Shown one piece after another: positions 19,224-27,441 of a DNA stretch of 64,000 nucleotides. Both the position numbers and the translations under genes were made by a program. The DNA is taken from contig NZ_BMKU01000002.1 of NCBI RefSeq assembly GCF_014644495.1, forward strand, positions 427,443 to 491,442. Reading direction: 5' to 3'. How positions within the stretch are numbered: position 1 is the first letter of the stretch; the number at the start of each line of letters is the position of its first letter. The DNA comes from Pseudarthrobacter polychromogenes (GTDB lineage: Bacteria; Actinomycetota; Actinomycetes; Actinomycetales; Micrococcaceae). Below the pieces are notes generated by a model. It saw nothing but the letters and a program-made list of their open reading frames with translations, searched no databases and had not been told where the DNA came from.

Positions 19224-19699
19224 CCAATCTCCACCATTTGTCCGCTGAAGCGGTCCGCAAAGCCCTCGACGCAGGGCGGACGGTGGCCACCGCCGAATCG
19301 CTGACCGCCGGCATGGTGTCCGCAGTCCTCGCGGACACCCCCGGCGCCTCCGGCATCCTGCAGGGCGGGGTGGTTGCGTACCAGAATGCTGTCAAGGAAA
19401 AGGTCCTGGATGTCTCGTCCGTGCTCCTGGCGCGCGTGGGATCCGTGGACCCGGACGTTGCCGCGGCCATGGCGGCAGGAGCCCGGACAGTCCTCAGCGC
19501 TGACATCGGCGTCTCCACAACAGGCGTTGCCGGTCCGGAGGCGCACGACGGAAAGCCCGTGGGCACCGTTTACGTCGGCATAGCCACCGCAGCCGGAACG
19601 GCGGCCTTCGAATACGCCTTCTCGGGAAGCCGTGCAGAGATCCGCGGACAGGCGTGCGGGGCGGCCCTCGAAAGGCTCCTCGAGGCCCTGTCCAGGTAG
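19220..19699 (+). CDS. CinA-family nicotinamide-nucleotide amidohydrolase
   Basis: A 159-residue protein equal to the stand-alone C-terminal domain of CinA (PncC type), which deamidates NMN in pyridine-nucleotide salvage. Diagnostic parts are TVATAESLTAGMVSAVLADT, GGVVAYQNAVKEKVL, and the tail segment GVAGPEAHDGKPVGTVYVG. Its ATG overlaps the pgsA stop. The order pgsA-cinA-clgR is conserved in actinobacteria. Confidence 0.92.
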   Translation: MTNLHHLSAEAVRKALDAGRTVATAESLTAGMVSAVLADTPGASGILQGGVVAYQNAVKEKVLDVSSVLLARVGSVDPDVAAAMAAGARTVLSADIGVSTTGVAGPEAHDGKPVGTVYVGIATAAGTAAFEYAFSGSRAEIRGQACGAALERLLEALSR

Positions 19700-19817
19700 G
19701 GTCCGCACCCGGAAGTTACTGGGCGTAAAGTTGCCGGGAACAAAAGCCGGTACCGATTAGTTATTACATTGTGTCGCTTCCGGAGAGCGGAGGCGCCTAG
19801 GATGAAATGACCACGAC

Positions 19818-19837
19818 GGTTCGCCTTAGGGCGGACC
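19818..19837. promoter_or_regulatory. Candidate ClgR operator
   Basis: GGTTCGCC and GGCGGACC form an inverted repeat with one mismatch around TTAG, about 120 bases before clgR. The GTTCGC...GCG layout resembles the ClgR-binding motif described in Streptomyces, although the half-site spacing seems to be one base longer. Autoregulation of clgR is therefore a plausible inference only. Confidence 0.4.
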
Positions 19838-19958
19838 TGACCAATGAGGGAGCAAGGCGATACAGATGGTAAAGCAGCCCGTATCCGTAAACGGCGTTGT
19901 CCGCTGGAAGGATGTGGGCCTCGCCGATCAGGGCAAGAGCGAACAGAAGGAGCGCAAG

Positions 19959-20318
19959 ATGGTTGTACTTCGTCACGAAATTGGTGATGTCCTGCGCGAT
20001 GTCCGCCAGCGTCAGGGGCGTACGCTCCGTGAAGTTTCGCACAGCGCCCGTGTCTCCCTGGGTTACCTCAGTGAAGTGGAGCGCGGCCAGAAGGAAGCAT
20101 CATCCGAGCTTCTGTCCTCGATCTGCTCGGCCCTGGACGTTCCTTTGTCCAGCATGCTTCGCGAGGTGAGCGACAGGGTGGCGGTTGCAGAAGGCGTTGC
20201 CGTTCCGGACACCGTTCCCCAGGAATTCTCCCAGCGTTATGGCCGCGACCTTGAGCGCGACCTCAACACTGAACTTAACGACGAACTTTCCACGGGCCTT
20301 CTTTCCGGCGCCCGGTAG
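19959..20318 (+). CDS. clgR: XRE-family transcriptional activator ClgR
   Basis: A 119-residue regulator with a helix-turn-helix ([20 protein letters not shown], then [20 protein letters not shown]) typical of ClgR, which activates clp protease and chaperone genes under stress. Its position after pgsA and cinA matches mycobacteria. AAGGAG at 19947-19952 selects the ATG at 19959. An in-frame ATG at 19866 would add 31 residues but has only a distant GGAG; it cannot be excluded. Confidence 0.88.
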   Translation: MVVLRHEIGDVLRDVRQRQGRTLREVSHSARVSLGYLSEVERGQKEASSELLSSICSALDVPLSSMLREVSDRVAVAEGVAVPDTVPQEFSQRYGRDLERDLNTELNDELSTGLLSGAR

Positions 20319-20349
20319 GATCCCGCCGCAAGGCGGCTCCCGGAATGTA

Positions 20350-20395
20350 AAAAGCACAGAAGCCCCCGGCCGCGGCCGGGGGCTTCTGTGCTTTT
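20350..20395. terminator. Bidirectional intrinsic terminator
   Basis: A perfect 46-base palindrome: AAAAGCACAGAAG then a CCCCCGGCC arm, mirrored on the other side and ending in CTTTT. It lies between the convergent clgR and marR genes and should stop transcription from both. Confidence 0.9.
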
Positions 20396-20398
20396 CGG

Positions 20399-20929
20399 CT
20401 ACTGATTTTCCACGGTGGGCGCCGGGCCATCCTTCGGGAAGCCGTCACGTTCGTAGGTGGAGTTCAGCTTGGCCATGCAGCGGGCCAGTTCCTCCAGTTC
20501 CTCAACCGGCCATTCGCCGAGCCGTTCCCGGAACACCTGCCGCCGGGCGTCCTGGACCTGGTGCATCTTTTCCTCGCCCTTGGGTGTCAGCCGGATCGCC
20601 TGCGCCCGTCCGTCCAGGGGATCAGCCTCCTTGGACACAAGCCCCAGGCTCTCCAGGAAAGCGATTTGCCGGCTGACGGACGGCTTGCCGACGCCGATGT
20701 TCATCGCCAGGTCGGTAAGGCGGATCGGCCCTTCCCTGCGGATCACCGTCAGGAGGCCGTACGCCGCCGGCTCCATGTCCGGATGGACCTCGCGGGAAAG
20801 CTGGTTGGAGATCGACCGTGCGCGCCGCCAGAAGAGACTGATCTGGTGCTCCACGTTCTGCACCGCGGCGTCCACGGTCGCCTCGTCGTGGCGGCCCTGC
20901 GGGGAGGGGACGTCAGGGGAGTTGCTCAT
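20399..20929 (-). CDS. MarR-family transcriptional regulator
   Basis: A 176-residue winged-helix protein. The DNA-binding core runs through PIRLTDLAMNIGVGKPSVSRQ and on to LGLVSKEADPLDGRAQAIRLT, the wing with its conserved Asp/Arg. Acidic tails flank it at both ends. Target and ligand are unknown; it may autoregulate, and the DUF3046 gene starts divergently 42 bases away. Confidence 0.9.
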   Translation of the reverse strand: MSNSPDVPSPQGRHDEATVDAAVQNVEHQISLFWRRARSISNQLSREVHPDMEPAAYGLLTVIRREGPIRLTDLAMNIGVGKPSVSRQIAFLESLGLVSKEADPLDGRAQAIRLTPKGEEKMHQVQDARRQVFRERLGEWPVEELEELARCMAKLNSTYERDGFPKDGPAPTVENQ

Positions 20930-20970
20930 GGCAACAATTCTAGTGCGCGGGATCGTGAGAGACTTTTCTG

Positions 20971-21195
20971 GTGCGAATCAGCGACTATTGGCGACTCATG
21001 GACGACGAATTCGGCGCCGGGTACTCGCGTGTCCTCAGCAGCAGCCTTGTCCTGGCAGGGGTGGGCGGGCGCACCGCGGACCAGGCGCTTGCCGCCGGCA
21101 TAGAGCCCCGCAGGGTATGGCTGGCCGTCTGCGACGTGCAGGATGTTCCCGCCGAGCGGCGTCTGGGCCGGGACATCAAGCCCCGCACGGACTAG
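20971..21195 (+). CDS. DUF3046 protein upstream of recA
   Basis: A 74-residue protein beginning MRISDYWRLMDDEFGAGYSR, with the family ending DVPAERRLGRDIKP. DUF3046 proteins are found just ahead of recA in many actinobacteria, including Mycobacterium, and have no known function. GTG start. Confidence 0.88.
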   Translation: MRISDYWRLMDDEFGAGYSRVLSSSLVLAGVGGRTADQALAAGIEPRRVWLAVCDVQDVPAERRLGRDIKPRTD

Positions 21196-21225
21196 GCGGT
21201 TTCTCCTGACACGCCGCACGATTGT

Positions 21226-21254
21226 TCGAATACCTGTTCGGGTAAAGCTATGCT
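21226..21254 (+). promoter_or_regulatory. recA SOS box and likely promoter
   Basis: TCGAATACCTGTTCGG (21226-21241) is a one-mismatch LexA operator. TTCGAA at 21226-21231 as a -35 and TATGCT at 21249-21254 as a -10 are spaced by 17 bases, so LexA would cover the promoter. The element is intact although recA downstream is not. Confidence 0.72.
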
Positions 21255-21385
21255 TTTCATAGCAGGTTATCCACATAGCCGCCCTCACCCGGCCGGAATG
21301 TCAGTGGGTCCCAGTAGCGTCAGAGATGACCAATAAACGGCCGCTGAGGCCACTCCAAAGCGAGAAAGCATTAGAGGTGTGAACC

Positions 21386-22404
21386 ATGGCGGCAGCCCCG
21401 GATCGTGCAAAAGCGCTCGAAGCAGCGCTGGCCCAGATCGACAAGCAGTTCGGTAAAGGCTCGGTCATGCGGCTCGGCGATGAAGTCCGGGCCCCGATCG
21501 AGGTCATCCCCACCGGATCCATTGCCCTGGATGTTGCTTTGGGAATTGGCGGCCTTCCCCGTGGCCGCGTTGTTGAAATCTACGGGCCGGAATCGTCCGG
21601 TAAGACCACCGTGGCGCTCCACGCCGTGGCCAACGCCCAGCGCCTCGGCGGCATCGCCGCGTTCATCGACGCCGAGCACGCCCTTGACCCCGAATATGCC
21701 GCGAAGCTCGGTGTGGACACCGACGCCCTCCTCGTATGGACATGCTGGTGGGCTCCGGCTCCCTGGACGTCATCGTGATCGACTCCGTCGCAGCGCTGGT
21801 GCCGCGCGCCGAAATCGAGGGCGACATGGGTGACAGCCACGTTGGCCTCCAGGCCCGCCTTATGAGCCAGGCCCTGCGTAAGATCACCGGCCGGCTGAGC
21901 CAGACCAAGACCACGGCCATCTTCATCAACCAGCTGCGCGAGAAGATCGGCGTCTTCTTCGGCTCCCCGGAAACCACCACCGGCGGTAAGGCCCTGAAGT
22001 TCTACGCCTCCATCCGCATCGACGTCCGGCGCATCCAGACCCTGAAGGAAGGTGCCGATTCCGTTGGCAACCGGACCAAGGCGAAGATCGTCAAGAACAA
22101 GATGGCTCCGCCCTTCAAGGTGGCCGAATTCGACATCATCTACGGACAGGGCATTTCCCGTGAGGGCGGCATCATCGACATGGGTGTCGAGCACGGCATT
22201 ATCAAGAAGTCCGGCTCCTGGTTCACCTACGACGGCGACCAGCTTGGTCAGGGCATGGAGAACTCCCGCAGGTTCCTCCGTGACAACCCTGAGCTTGCTG
22301 CCGAACTCGAGCGCCTGATCAAGGAAAAGCTCGGCGTGGGTGTCAAGCCTGCGGAGCCGGAGTCCAAAGACTCCCCGAAGCTGAAGGCCGTTGACGGGTT
22401 CTAG
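21386..22404 (+). pseudogene. recA: recA, disrupted by an apparent 37-nt deletion
   Basis: RecA recombinase, split over two frames. The first frame (21386-21778) reads normal RecA for 117 residues, including Walker A G67-PESSGK-T74 and [20 protein letters not shown], then runs into 13 unrelated residues and a stop. The second (from 21736 to 22404) resumes at [21 protein letters not shown] and continues to a normal C-terminus. Between them the conserved SQPDTGEQALEI block is missing. Restoring its 12 codons plus one base (37 nt) at the GT|ATG junction near 21735/21736 puts both halves in one frame. As written, no full-length RecA can be made and neither half should be active. The SOS promoter and the adjacent recX are intact, so the loss is recent or an assembly error. 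Confidence 0.9.
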
Positions 22405-22407
22405 CCG

Positions 22408-23031
22408 TTGACCGGTTTTGACAATCCGCGTCCCCGCCGGGCGAAGACCGGCGGGCGGCGCGGAGCTTCACATGACGGCGCATTCCAGGACGGCCCGGAT
22501 CCCGGCTCTTCCGTTGCCGAGGACGCAGAGCCGGATCCGGTGTCCGTTGCGCAGAACATTGTGTACCGGCAACTGACCGCGTCGGCCAAAAGCAGGCTGC
22601 AGCTCGCCCGGAAACTCGCCGAACGGAACATCCCGGAGGACGTCGCCGAGGCAGTCCTGGACCGGTTCCAGGAAGCACGCCTGATCAACGACGCCGATTT
22701 CGCGGACATGTGGGTGAGGAGCCGCTCCCAGTCGCGCAAACTGGCAAAAGGCGCGCTCCGCCGCGAACTCGCGGAGAAGGGCATCGACCAGGAAACCGCC
22801 GCCGCGGCTTTGGACCAGCTGACAGACGCGGATGAGGAAGCCGCTGCCCGGCAGCTCGTGGAGCGGAAGCTCCGGCCGGGAACGGATCTGCAGGACCGGG
22901 CCGCAAGGGACAAGGCAACCCGGCGGCTGGCCTCCATGCTGGCACGTAAGGGCTATCAGCCCTCGCAGGCGTTCCGGATTGTCAACGAGGTCCTGGACTC
23001 CTGCGCTGGAGCCGACGGTGCCAATCCGTAA
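22408..23031 (+). CDS. recX: Recombination regulator RecX
   Basis: A 207-residue RecX protein, which binds and restrains RecA filaments. Three tandem three-helix repeats are visible, with RLINDADFADMWVRSRSQSR and KGALRRELAEKGID typical. It begins with TTG three bases after the recA stop, so the two were cotranscribed. Reading frame and composition are intact even though recA is not. Confidence 0.93.
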   Translation: MTGFDNPRPRRAKTGGRRGASHDGAFQDGPDPGSSVAEDAEPDPVSVAQNIVYRQLTASAKSRLQLARKLAERNIPEDVAEAVLDRFQEARLINDADFADMWVRSRSQSRKLAKGALRRELAEKGIDQETAAAALDQLTDADEEAAARQLVERKLRPGTDLQDRAARDKATRRLASMLARKGYQPSQAFRIVNEVLDSCAGADGANP

Positions 23032-23049
23032 AACCGGTACCCTTAACAG

Positions 23050-24609
23050 GTGAGTTTGACCATCCCTTCCCCCTTTTCCGGTACCGCCCCCTCTGCAGAA
23101 GCTGGAGGTGCTCCGCAATCCGGTGCCCCCAAGCCCCGCACCTACCAGGTGCGGACGTTTGGGTGCCAGATGAACGTCCACGACTCGGAGCGGATGGCCG
23201 GGATGCTGGAGGACGCCGGGTACGTACCGGCAGACGGTGAGCAGGCCGACGTCGTGGTGTTCAACACGTGCGCGGTGCGGGAAAACGCTGACAACAAGCT
23301 CTACGGCAACCTTGGCATCCTGGCTCCGGTGAAGGCAGCAAACCCCGGCATGCAGATTGCTGTGGGCGGCTGCCTTGCTCAGAAGGACAGGGAAACAATC
23401 CTCAAGAAGGCACCGTGGGTGGATGCCGTTTTCGGCACCCATAACGTTGGCGCCCTGCCTGCCCTGCTGGACCGCGCCCGGCACAACAACGAGGCACAGC
23501 TGGAAATCCTCGAGTCGCTGGATGTGTTCCCGTCCACGCTTCCCACCAAGAGGGACTCCGTCTACTCAGGCTGGGTATCCATCTCCGTTGGCTGCAACAA
23601 CACCTGCACCTTCTGCATCGTGCCCGCTCTCCGCGGAAAAGAGAAAGACCGCCGGCCGGGGGACATCCTGGCGGAGATCCAGGCCCTGGTGGACGACGGC
23701 GCCATCGAAGTCACGCTCCTGGGCCAGAACGTCAACTCGTACGGTGTGGAGTTCGGCGACCGGCAGGCATTCTCCAAGCTCCTCCGGGCCTGCGGCGACA
23801 TCGAAGGCCTGGAGCGTGTCCGCTTCACGAGCCCGCACCCAGCCGCCTTCACCGACGACGTCATTGACGCCATGGCCGAGACCCCCAACGTGATGCCGCA
23901 GCTGCACATGCCGCTGCAATCGGGGTCGGACAAGGTGCTTCGGGACATGCGGCGTTCCTACCGCTCCAGCAAGTTCCTGGGCATTCTGGACAAAGTCCGC
24001 GAAAAAATCCCGCAGGCAGCAATCTCCACCGACATCATTGTGGGGTTCCCCGGCGAAACCGAGGAGGACTTCCAGGCAACACTGGATGTCGTGGAGAAGT
24101 CACGCTTCGCCACCGCGTTCACGTTCCAGTACTCCAAGCGCCCCGGAACCCCTGCCGCTGACCTGCCGGACCAACTGCCCAAGGCAGTGGTCCAGGAACG
24201 GTTCGAACGCCTGACTGCCCTCCAGGACCGGATTGCGGCAGAGGAGAACGGGCGCCAGCTCGGCCGCCGCGTTGAGGTCATGGTCACGGCGCAGTCCGGA
24301 CGGAAGGCAGGGGAGACGCACAGGCTGTCCGGCCGTTCGCAGGACCAACGGCTCGTACACTTCTCGGTCCCTGAGGGTGCGCCCGCTCCGCGGCCGGGAG
24401 ACCTGGTCACGGTGACCATCACCGAGGCCGCCGCTTTCCACCTCGTCGCCGATCCCGCCCTGGAGGATTACAGCCTCAGGCGTTCCCGGGCCGGCGACGC
24501 CTGGGACAGGGCGCAGGCAGATTCCTGCGGAGCACCCACACCCGGGTCCGGGGCTGGCGGCAAGGGCGTTTCGCTGGGTATGCCCTCGTTGCCCGTCCGC
24601 ACCCGCTGA
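23050..24609 (+). CDS. miaB: tRNA-2-methylthio-N6-dimethylallyladenosine synthase MiaB
   Basis: A 519-residue methylthiotransferase acting on i6A37 of tRNA, after MiaA. The N-terminal domain carries the auxiliary-cluster cysteines in [22 protein letters not shown] and VGGCLAQ; the radical SAM motif is [12 protein letters not shown]; a TRAM domain ends the conserved part. The last 50 residues are an unconserved tail. GTG start; miaA follows directly. Confidence 0.96.
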   Translation: MSLTIPSPFSGTAPSAEAGGAPQSGAPKPRTYQVRTFGCQMNVHDSERMAGMLEDAGYVPADGEQADVVVFNTCAVRENADNKLYGNLGILAPVKAANPGMQIAVGGCLAQKDRETILKKAPWVDAVFGTHNVGALPALLDRARHNNEAQLEILESLDVFPSTLPTKRDSVYSGWVSISVGCNNTCTFCIVPALRGKEKDRRPGDILAEIQALVDDGAIEVTLLGQNVNSYGVEFGDRQAFSKLLRACGDIEGLERVRFTSPHPAAFTDDVIDAMAETPNVMPQLHMPLQSGSDKVLRDMRRSYRSSKFLGILDKVREKIPQAAISTDIIVGFPGETEEDFQATLDVVEKSRFATAFTFQYSKRPGTPAADLPDQLPKAVVQERFERLTALQDRIAAEENGRQLGRRVEVMVTAQSGRKAGETHRLSGRSQDQRLVHFSVPEGAPAPRPGDLVTVTITEAAAFHLVADPALEDYSLRRSRAGDAWDRAQADSCGAPTPGSGAGGKGVSLGMPSLPVRTR

Positions 24610-24612
24610 CCG

Positions 24613-25512
24613 GTGGGCTCACCGCCTGTTATCGCCGTCGTTGGCCCCACAGGGTCGGGCAAGTCAGACCTCGCCGTCAGCCTTGCCCTTGAACTCGGCG
24701 GCGAAGTCATCAATGCCGACGCCATGCAGTTCTACCGCGGCATGGACATCGGCACCGCAAAAATCACCGACGCTGAACGCAGGGGAGTTCCCCACCACCT
24801 GCTGGACATCCTGGAGGTAACCCAGGAAGCCAGCGTGTCGCAGTTCCAGCAGCAGGCCCGGGAGCTCATCTCGGACATCCACGCCCGCGGCAAGCGCGCC
24901 ATCCTGGCCGGCGGGTCCGGCCTTTACGTGCGGGCCGCGCTGGACGTCCTTGAGTTCCCGGGGACTGATCCGCTGGTGCGGGAACGGCTGGAAGCCGAAC
25001 TCGCTGCGCAGGGGACCGCGGTGCTGCTCGAACGGCTGCGTGGGGTGGACCCTGTGTCAGCCGGCAGGCTCTCAGATGACCGGCGCATCATCCGGGCCCT
25101 GGAGGTCCACCAGCTCACCGGACGGCCGTTCAGCTCCTTCATGCCGCAGCGCGAGTACTTCCAGCCTGCCGTCCAGGTAGGCCTGGCAGTGGACCGCGAG
25201 GCGCTTCGGGACCGGCTCGCCCAACGCGTCCACCGCATGGTGGACGCCGGCCTGCCCGCCGAGGTTCGACGGCTGGACGCCCGCGGGCTGAGGCAGGGAA
25301 AGACCGCCCCCCGCGCCCTGGGATACTCGCAGTTCCTGCGGGTTATCGACGGCGAATGGACCGTTCCCGAGGCCGCGGAGGACACCATCGTGGCCACCCG
25401 GCAGTTCGCCCGGCGACAGCTCACCTGGTTCCGCGCCGATCCGCGCATCCACTGGCTGGACTGGCAGGATCCGGCCCTGGTGGCCAAAGCGGCAGGGCTC
25501 TCCCGTTTTTAG
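24613..25512 (+). CDS. miaA: tRNA dimethylallyltransferase MiaA
   Basis: A 299-residue enzyme that prenylates A37 of tRNAs reading UNN codons. The P-loop is [11 protein letters not shown]; the substrate loop [17 protein letters not shown] and [16 protein letters not shown] [17 protein letters not shown] are typical. GTG start, three bases after miaB, so the two sequential tRNA-modification steps are translationally linked. Confidence 0.96.
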   Translation: MGSPPVIAVVGPTGSGKSDLAVSLALELGGEVINADAMQFYRGMDIGTAKITDAERRGVPHHLLDILEVTQEASVSQFQQQARELISDIHARGKRAILAGGSGLYVRAALDVLEFPGTDPLVRERLEAELAAQGTAVLLERLRGVDPVSAGRLSDDRRIIRALEVHQLTGRPFSSFMPQREYFQPAVQVGLAVDREALRDRLAQRVHRMVDAGLPAEVRRLDARGLRQGKTAPRALGYSQFLRVIDGEWTVPEAAEDTIVATRQFARRQLTWFRADPRIHWLDWQDPALVAKAAGLSRF

Positions 25513-25544
25513 GGCTGTACCGCCCGGCCGGTACCCTTGGAACC

Positions 25545-26489
25545 ATGGACACAACCCTCGCAGAAACCACCGAGCCGGCCTTCCGCACGCTGAGCGGGCT
25601 CCGCTTTTCCAAGGGGCACGGCACCGGCAATGACTTCGTCCTGGTGGCTGATCCCGAGGGCGTCCACACCATCACTGCCGAAGCCGTGGCCGCCCTGTGC
25701 GACCGGCACCGGGGGATCGGCGGGGACGGGCTCATCCGGGCGGTCCCGTCGCGCTTCCTCCCGGAGGGCCGCGAACTGCTCGCCGCCGCCCCTGACGCTG
25801 AGTGGTTCATGGACTACCGCAACGGCGACGGCTCGCTGTCCGAAATGTGCGGCAACGGCGTCCGCGTGTTCGTCCATTTCCTCCGGACCGAGGGCCTGAT
25901 CGAACTGCCCGACGGCGGCGCCCTGGCCATCGGAACCCGCGCCGGGGTCAAGACCGTGGTGCGCACGGGCGACGACTATGCCGTGGACATGGGGCCGTGG
26001 GAGTTCATCTTCCCCGGGGAAGCTACGGCCAAGGCCATGGATTCACTGGTGACCGCCGAGGGCCTGGAGGTTCCCCGCCCCGCCCTCTCCGTCAGCATGG
26101 GCAACCCGCACACCGTTGTAGCCCTCGCCGAGCTTTCCGAACTTGCCGGAACCCGCCTGTTCACCGCACCAGTCGTGGACCCCGTACCCGCCAACGGGAC
26201 CAACGTGGAATTCGTCGTCCCCTCCGAGCCGCTCGTGCACGACGGCATCGGTTCGGTGACAATGCGGGTGCATGAACGCGGCGTGGGGGAGACCCAGTCC
26301 TGCGGAACGGGTGCCTGCGCCGCCGCAGTGGCCATCCGCCACTGGGCAGGAGCGGAAGCCCCGGACTCCTGGCGGGTCCACGTCCCCGGAGGCGTCGTGG
26401 GAGTAAAGTTCTTCGCTGGTCCCGCAGGCCACGAACACGTGGAGCTCAGCGGTCCGGCAGTTATTGTGGCAACCGGGACGCTTTCCTGA
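25545..26489 (+). CDS. dapF: Diaminopimelate epimerase
   Basis: A 314-residue racemase converting LL-DAP to meso-DAP. The two catalytic cysteines lie in [11 protein letters not shown] and [12 protein letters not shown]; the N-terminal [13 protein letters not shown] is characteristic. I chose the ATG at 25545; in-frame starts further upstream lie in miaA. Its 3' end overlaps the convergent methyltransferase by 29 bases. Confidence 0.96.
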   Translation: MDTTLAETTEPAFRTLSGLRFSKGHGTGNDFVLVADPEGVHTITAEAVAALCDRHRGIGGDGLIRAVPSRFLPEGRELLAAAPDAEWFMDYRNGDGSLSEMCGNGVRVFVHFLRTEGLIELPDGGALAIGTRAGVKTVVRTGDDYAVDMGPWEFIFPGEATAKAMDSLVTAEGLEVPRPALSVSMGNPHTVVALAELSELAGTRLFTAPVVDPVPANGTNVEFVVPSEPLVHDGIGSVTMRVHERGVGETQSCGTGACAAAVAIRHWAGAEAPDSWRVHVPGGVVGVKFFAGPAGHEHVELSGPAVIVATGTLS

Positions 26490-27084
26490 CCTTGAGGATC
26501 CGGAACGACTTCGACGTCGCTTCCCGGCTCACGCTGAACGATTCGTCCAGCTCAGCTGCAAGCCACCGCTGAAGCGAGTCCGCCCCCAGGTTTTTCTGCA
26601 CCACCAGCCATGCCGTCCCGCCCGGAGCCAGGCGGGGCAGCCACAGTCTCAGCAGGGAGTGCAGTTCGTCCTTGCCGATCCGGATGGGCGGATTGGACCA
26701 GATCGTGTCAAAGCGCAGGTCGGGGTCCACTGCGTCAGGGGTGCTGGCCGTAACGTTGGCCAGGCCCAATGCTGCGGCGTTCTCGTTTGTCAGCGCGATG
26801 CAGCGCTCGTTGACATCCACCGCGTAGACCCGGGCGGACGGCGCCTTGAGGGCCATGGTCAGGGCAATCGGACCCCAGCCGCAGCCGATATCCAGAAGGT
26901 TTCCCTGCGGCGCCGGCGCGGGCACCTCGGTGAGCAGGATGGCTGTGCCTTTGTCGATCCCGTCAGGGCTGAAGATGCCGGAGGAAGTCTGCAGCCTGCG
27001 CGTTTGCCCCGCCAGTTCAACAGTCAGGGGCTTGCGGGTGAAAGGGCCAGCGGGTGTTGCGCTGAAATAATGTGCGGACTCCAT
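26461..27084 (-). CDS. Class I SAM-dependent methyltransferase (RsmC/MTS type)
   Basis: A 207-residue protein with the SAM-binding motif [13 protein letters not shown], the acidic loop [10 protein letters not shown], and the catalytic [14 protein letters not shown], an NPP motif typical of N-methylation of nucleic-acid bases. It resembles the C-terminal half of RsmC, which methylates 16S rRNA, though substrate is unproven. The ATG at 27084 matches the family start (HYFSATP); the longer frame upstream is low-complexity and unlikely. Confidence 0.88.
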   Translation of the reverse strand: MESAHYFSATPAGPFTRKPLTVELAGQTRRLQTSSGIFSPDGIDKGTAILLTEVPAPAPQGNLLDIGCGWGPIALTMALKAPSARVYAVDVNERCIALTNENAAALGLANVTASTPDAVDPDLRFDTIWSNPPIRIGKDELHSLLRLWLPRLAPGGTAWLVVQKNLGADSLQRWLAAELDESFSVSREATSKSFRILKVRKASRLPQ

Positions 27085-27156
27085 AACTGGCCAGAGTAGT
27101 TCCCCTTGCAGCGTAAAGGGAAACCGCGGGCAGGGCCCTCTGCTACGCTGGAGGGC

Positions 27157-27177
27157 ATGTTCCTGATCTTCGAGTAA
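27157..27177 (+). CDS. Candidate leader peptide MFLIFE upstream of hflX
   Basis: ATG TTC CTG ATC TTC GAG TAA, preceded by TGGAGG at 27149-27154 and by TACGCT (27143-27148), which could be a -10 element giving a leader-poor transcript. The very hydrophobic six-residue peptide, 285 bases ahead of hflX in an otherwise gene-free stretch, is the kind of upstream frame used for antibiotic-sensing attenuation. Chance cannot be excluded. Confidence 0.35.
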   Translation: MFLIFE

Positions 27178-27393
27178 CCGGCACGGGCCACGCCCGTCCC
27201 GAAGCCTGTCCTCCAGCGGCAGCATGTCCCACCCAGCGACGCAGGTCCTCCGACCCTTCCGCTGCGTGCACCGGGCCAAGCGGATATCCCTTTGTTCCGG
27301 TCGCCGGACCACACTCGAAAGTCAGCCTCCTGCTGAACTTATCGCCGTTTTCCGGCTGCCTTTTTCCGCCGCGTAAGTGTACGTGGCACGTCT

Positions 27394-27440
27394 GCCGGCG
27401 CCGCCATCAGCGGCGCCGGCCCAGCAAGCCAGGAGGCTTG
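27394..27440 (+). promoter_or_regulatory. Tandem hairpins, the second covering the hflX ribosome-binding site
   Basis: GCCGGCGCCG (27394-27403) and CGGCGCCGGC (27411-27420) form a perfect 10-bp stem. Just after it, CAAGCC (27425-27430) and GGCTTG (27435-27440) pair around AGGA, so the AGGAGG for the ATG at 27442 sits in the loop and stem. No T run follows, which favours control of translation. The 27085-27441 interval otherwise holds only the leader frame and no recognisable gene. Confidence 0.5.
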
Positions 27441-27441
27441 G

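Noticed and set aside
21700..21780. RecA intein or programmed frameshift as the reason for the split recA
   Set aside because: No extra sequence is inserted; bases are missing. There is no slippery heptamer or stimulatory structure I can see, and the conserved SQPDTGEQALEI codons are absent in every frame.
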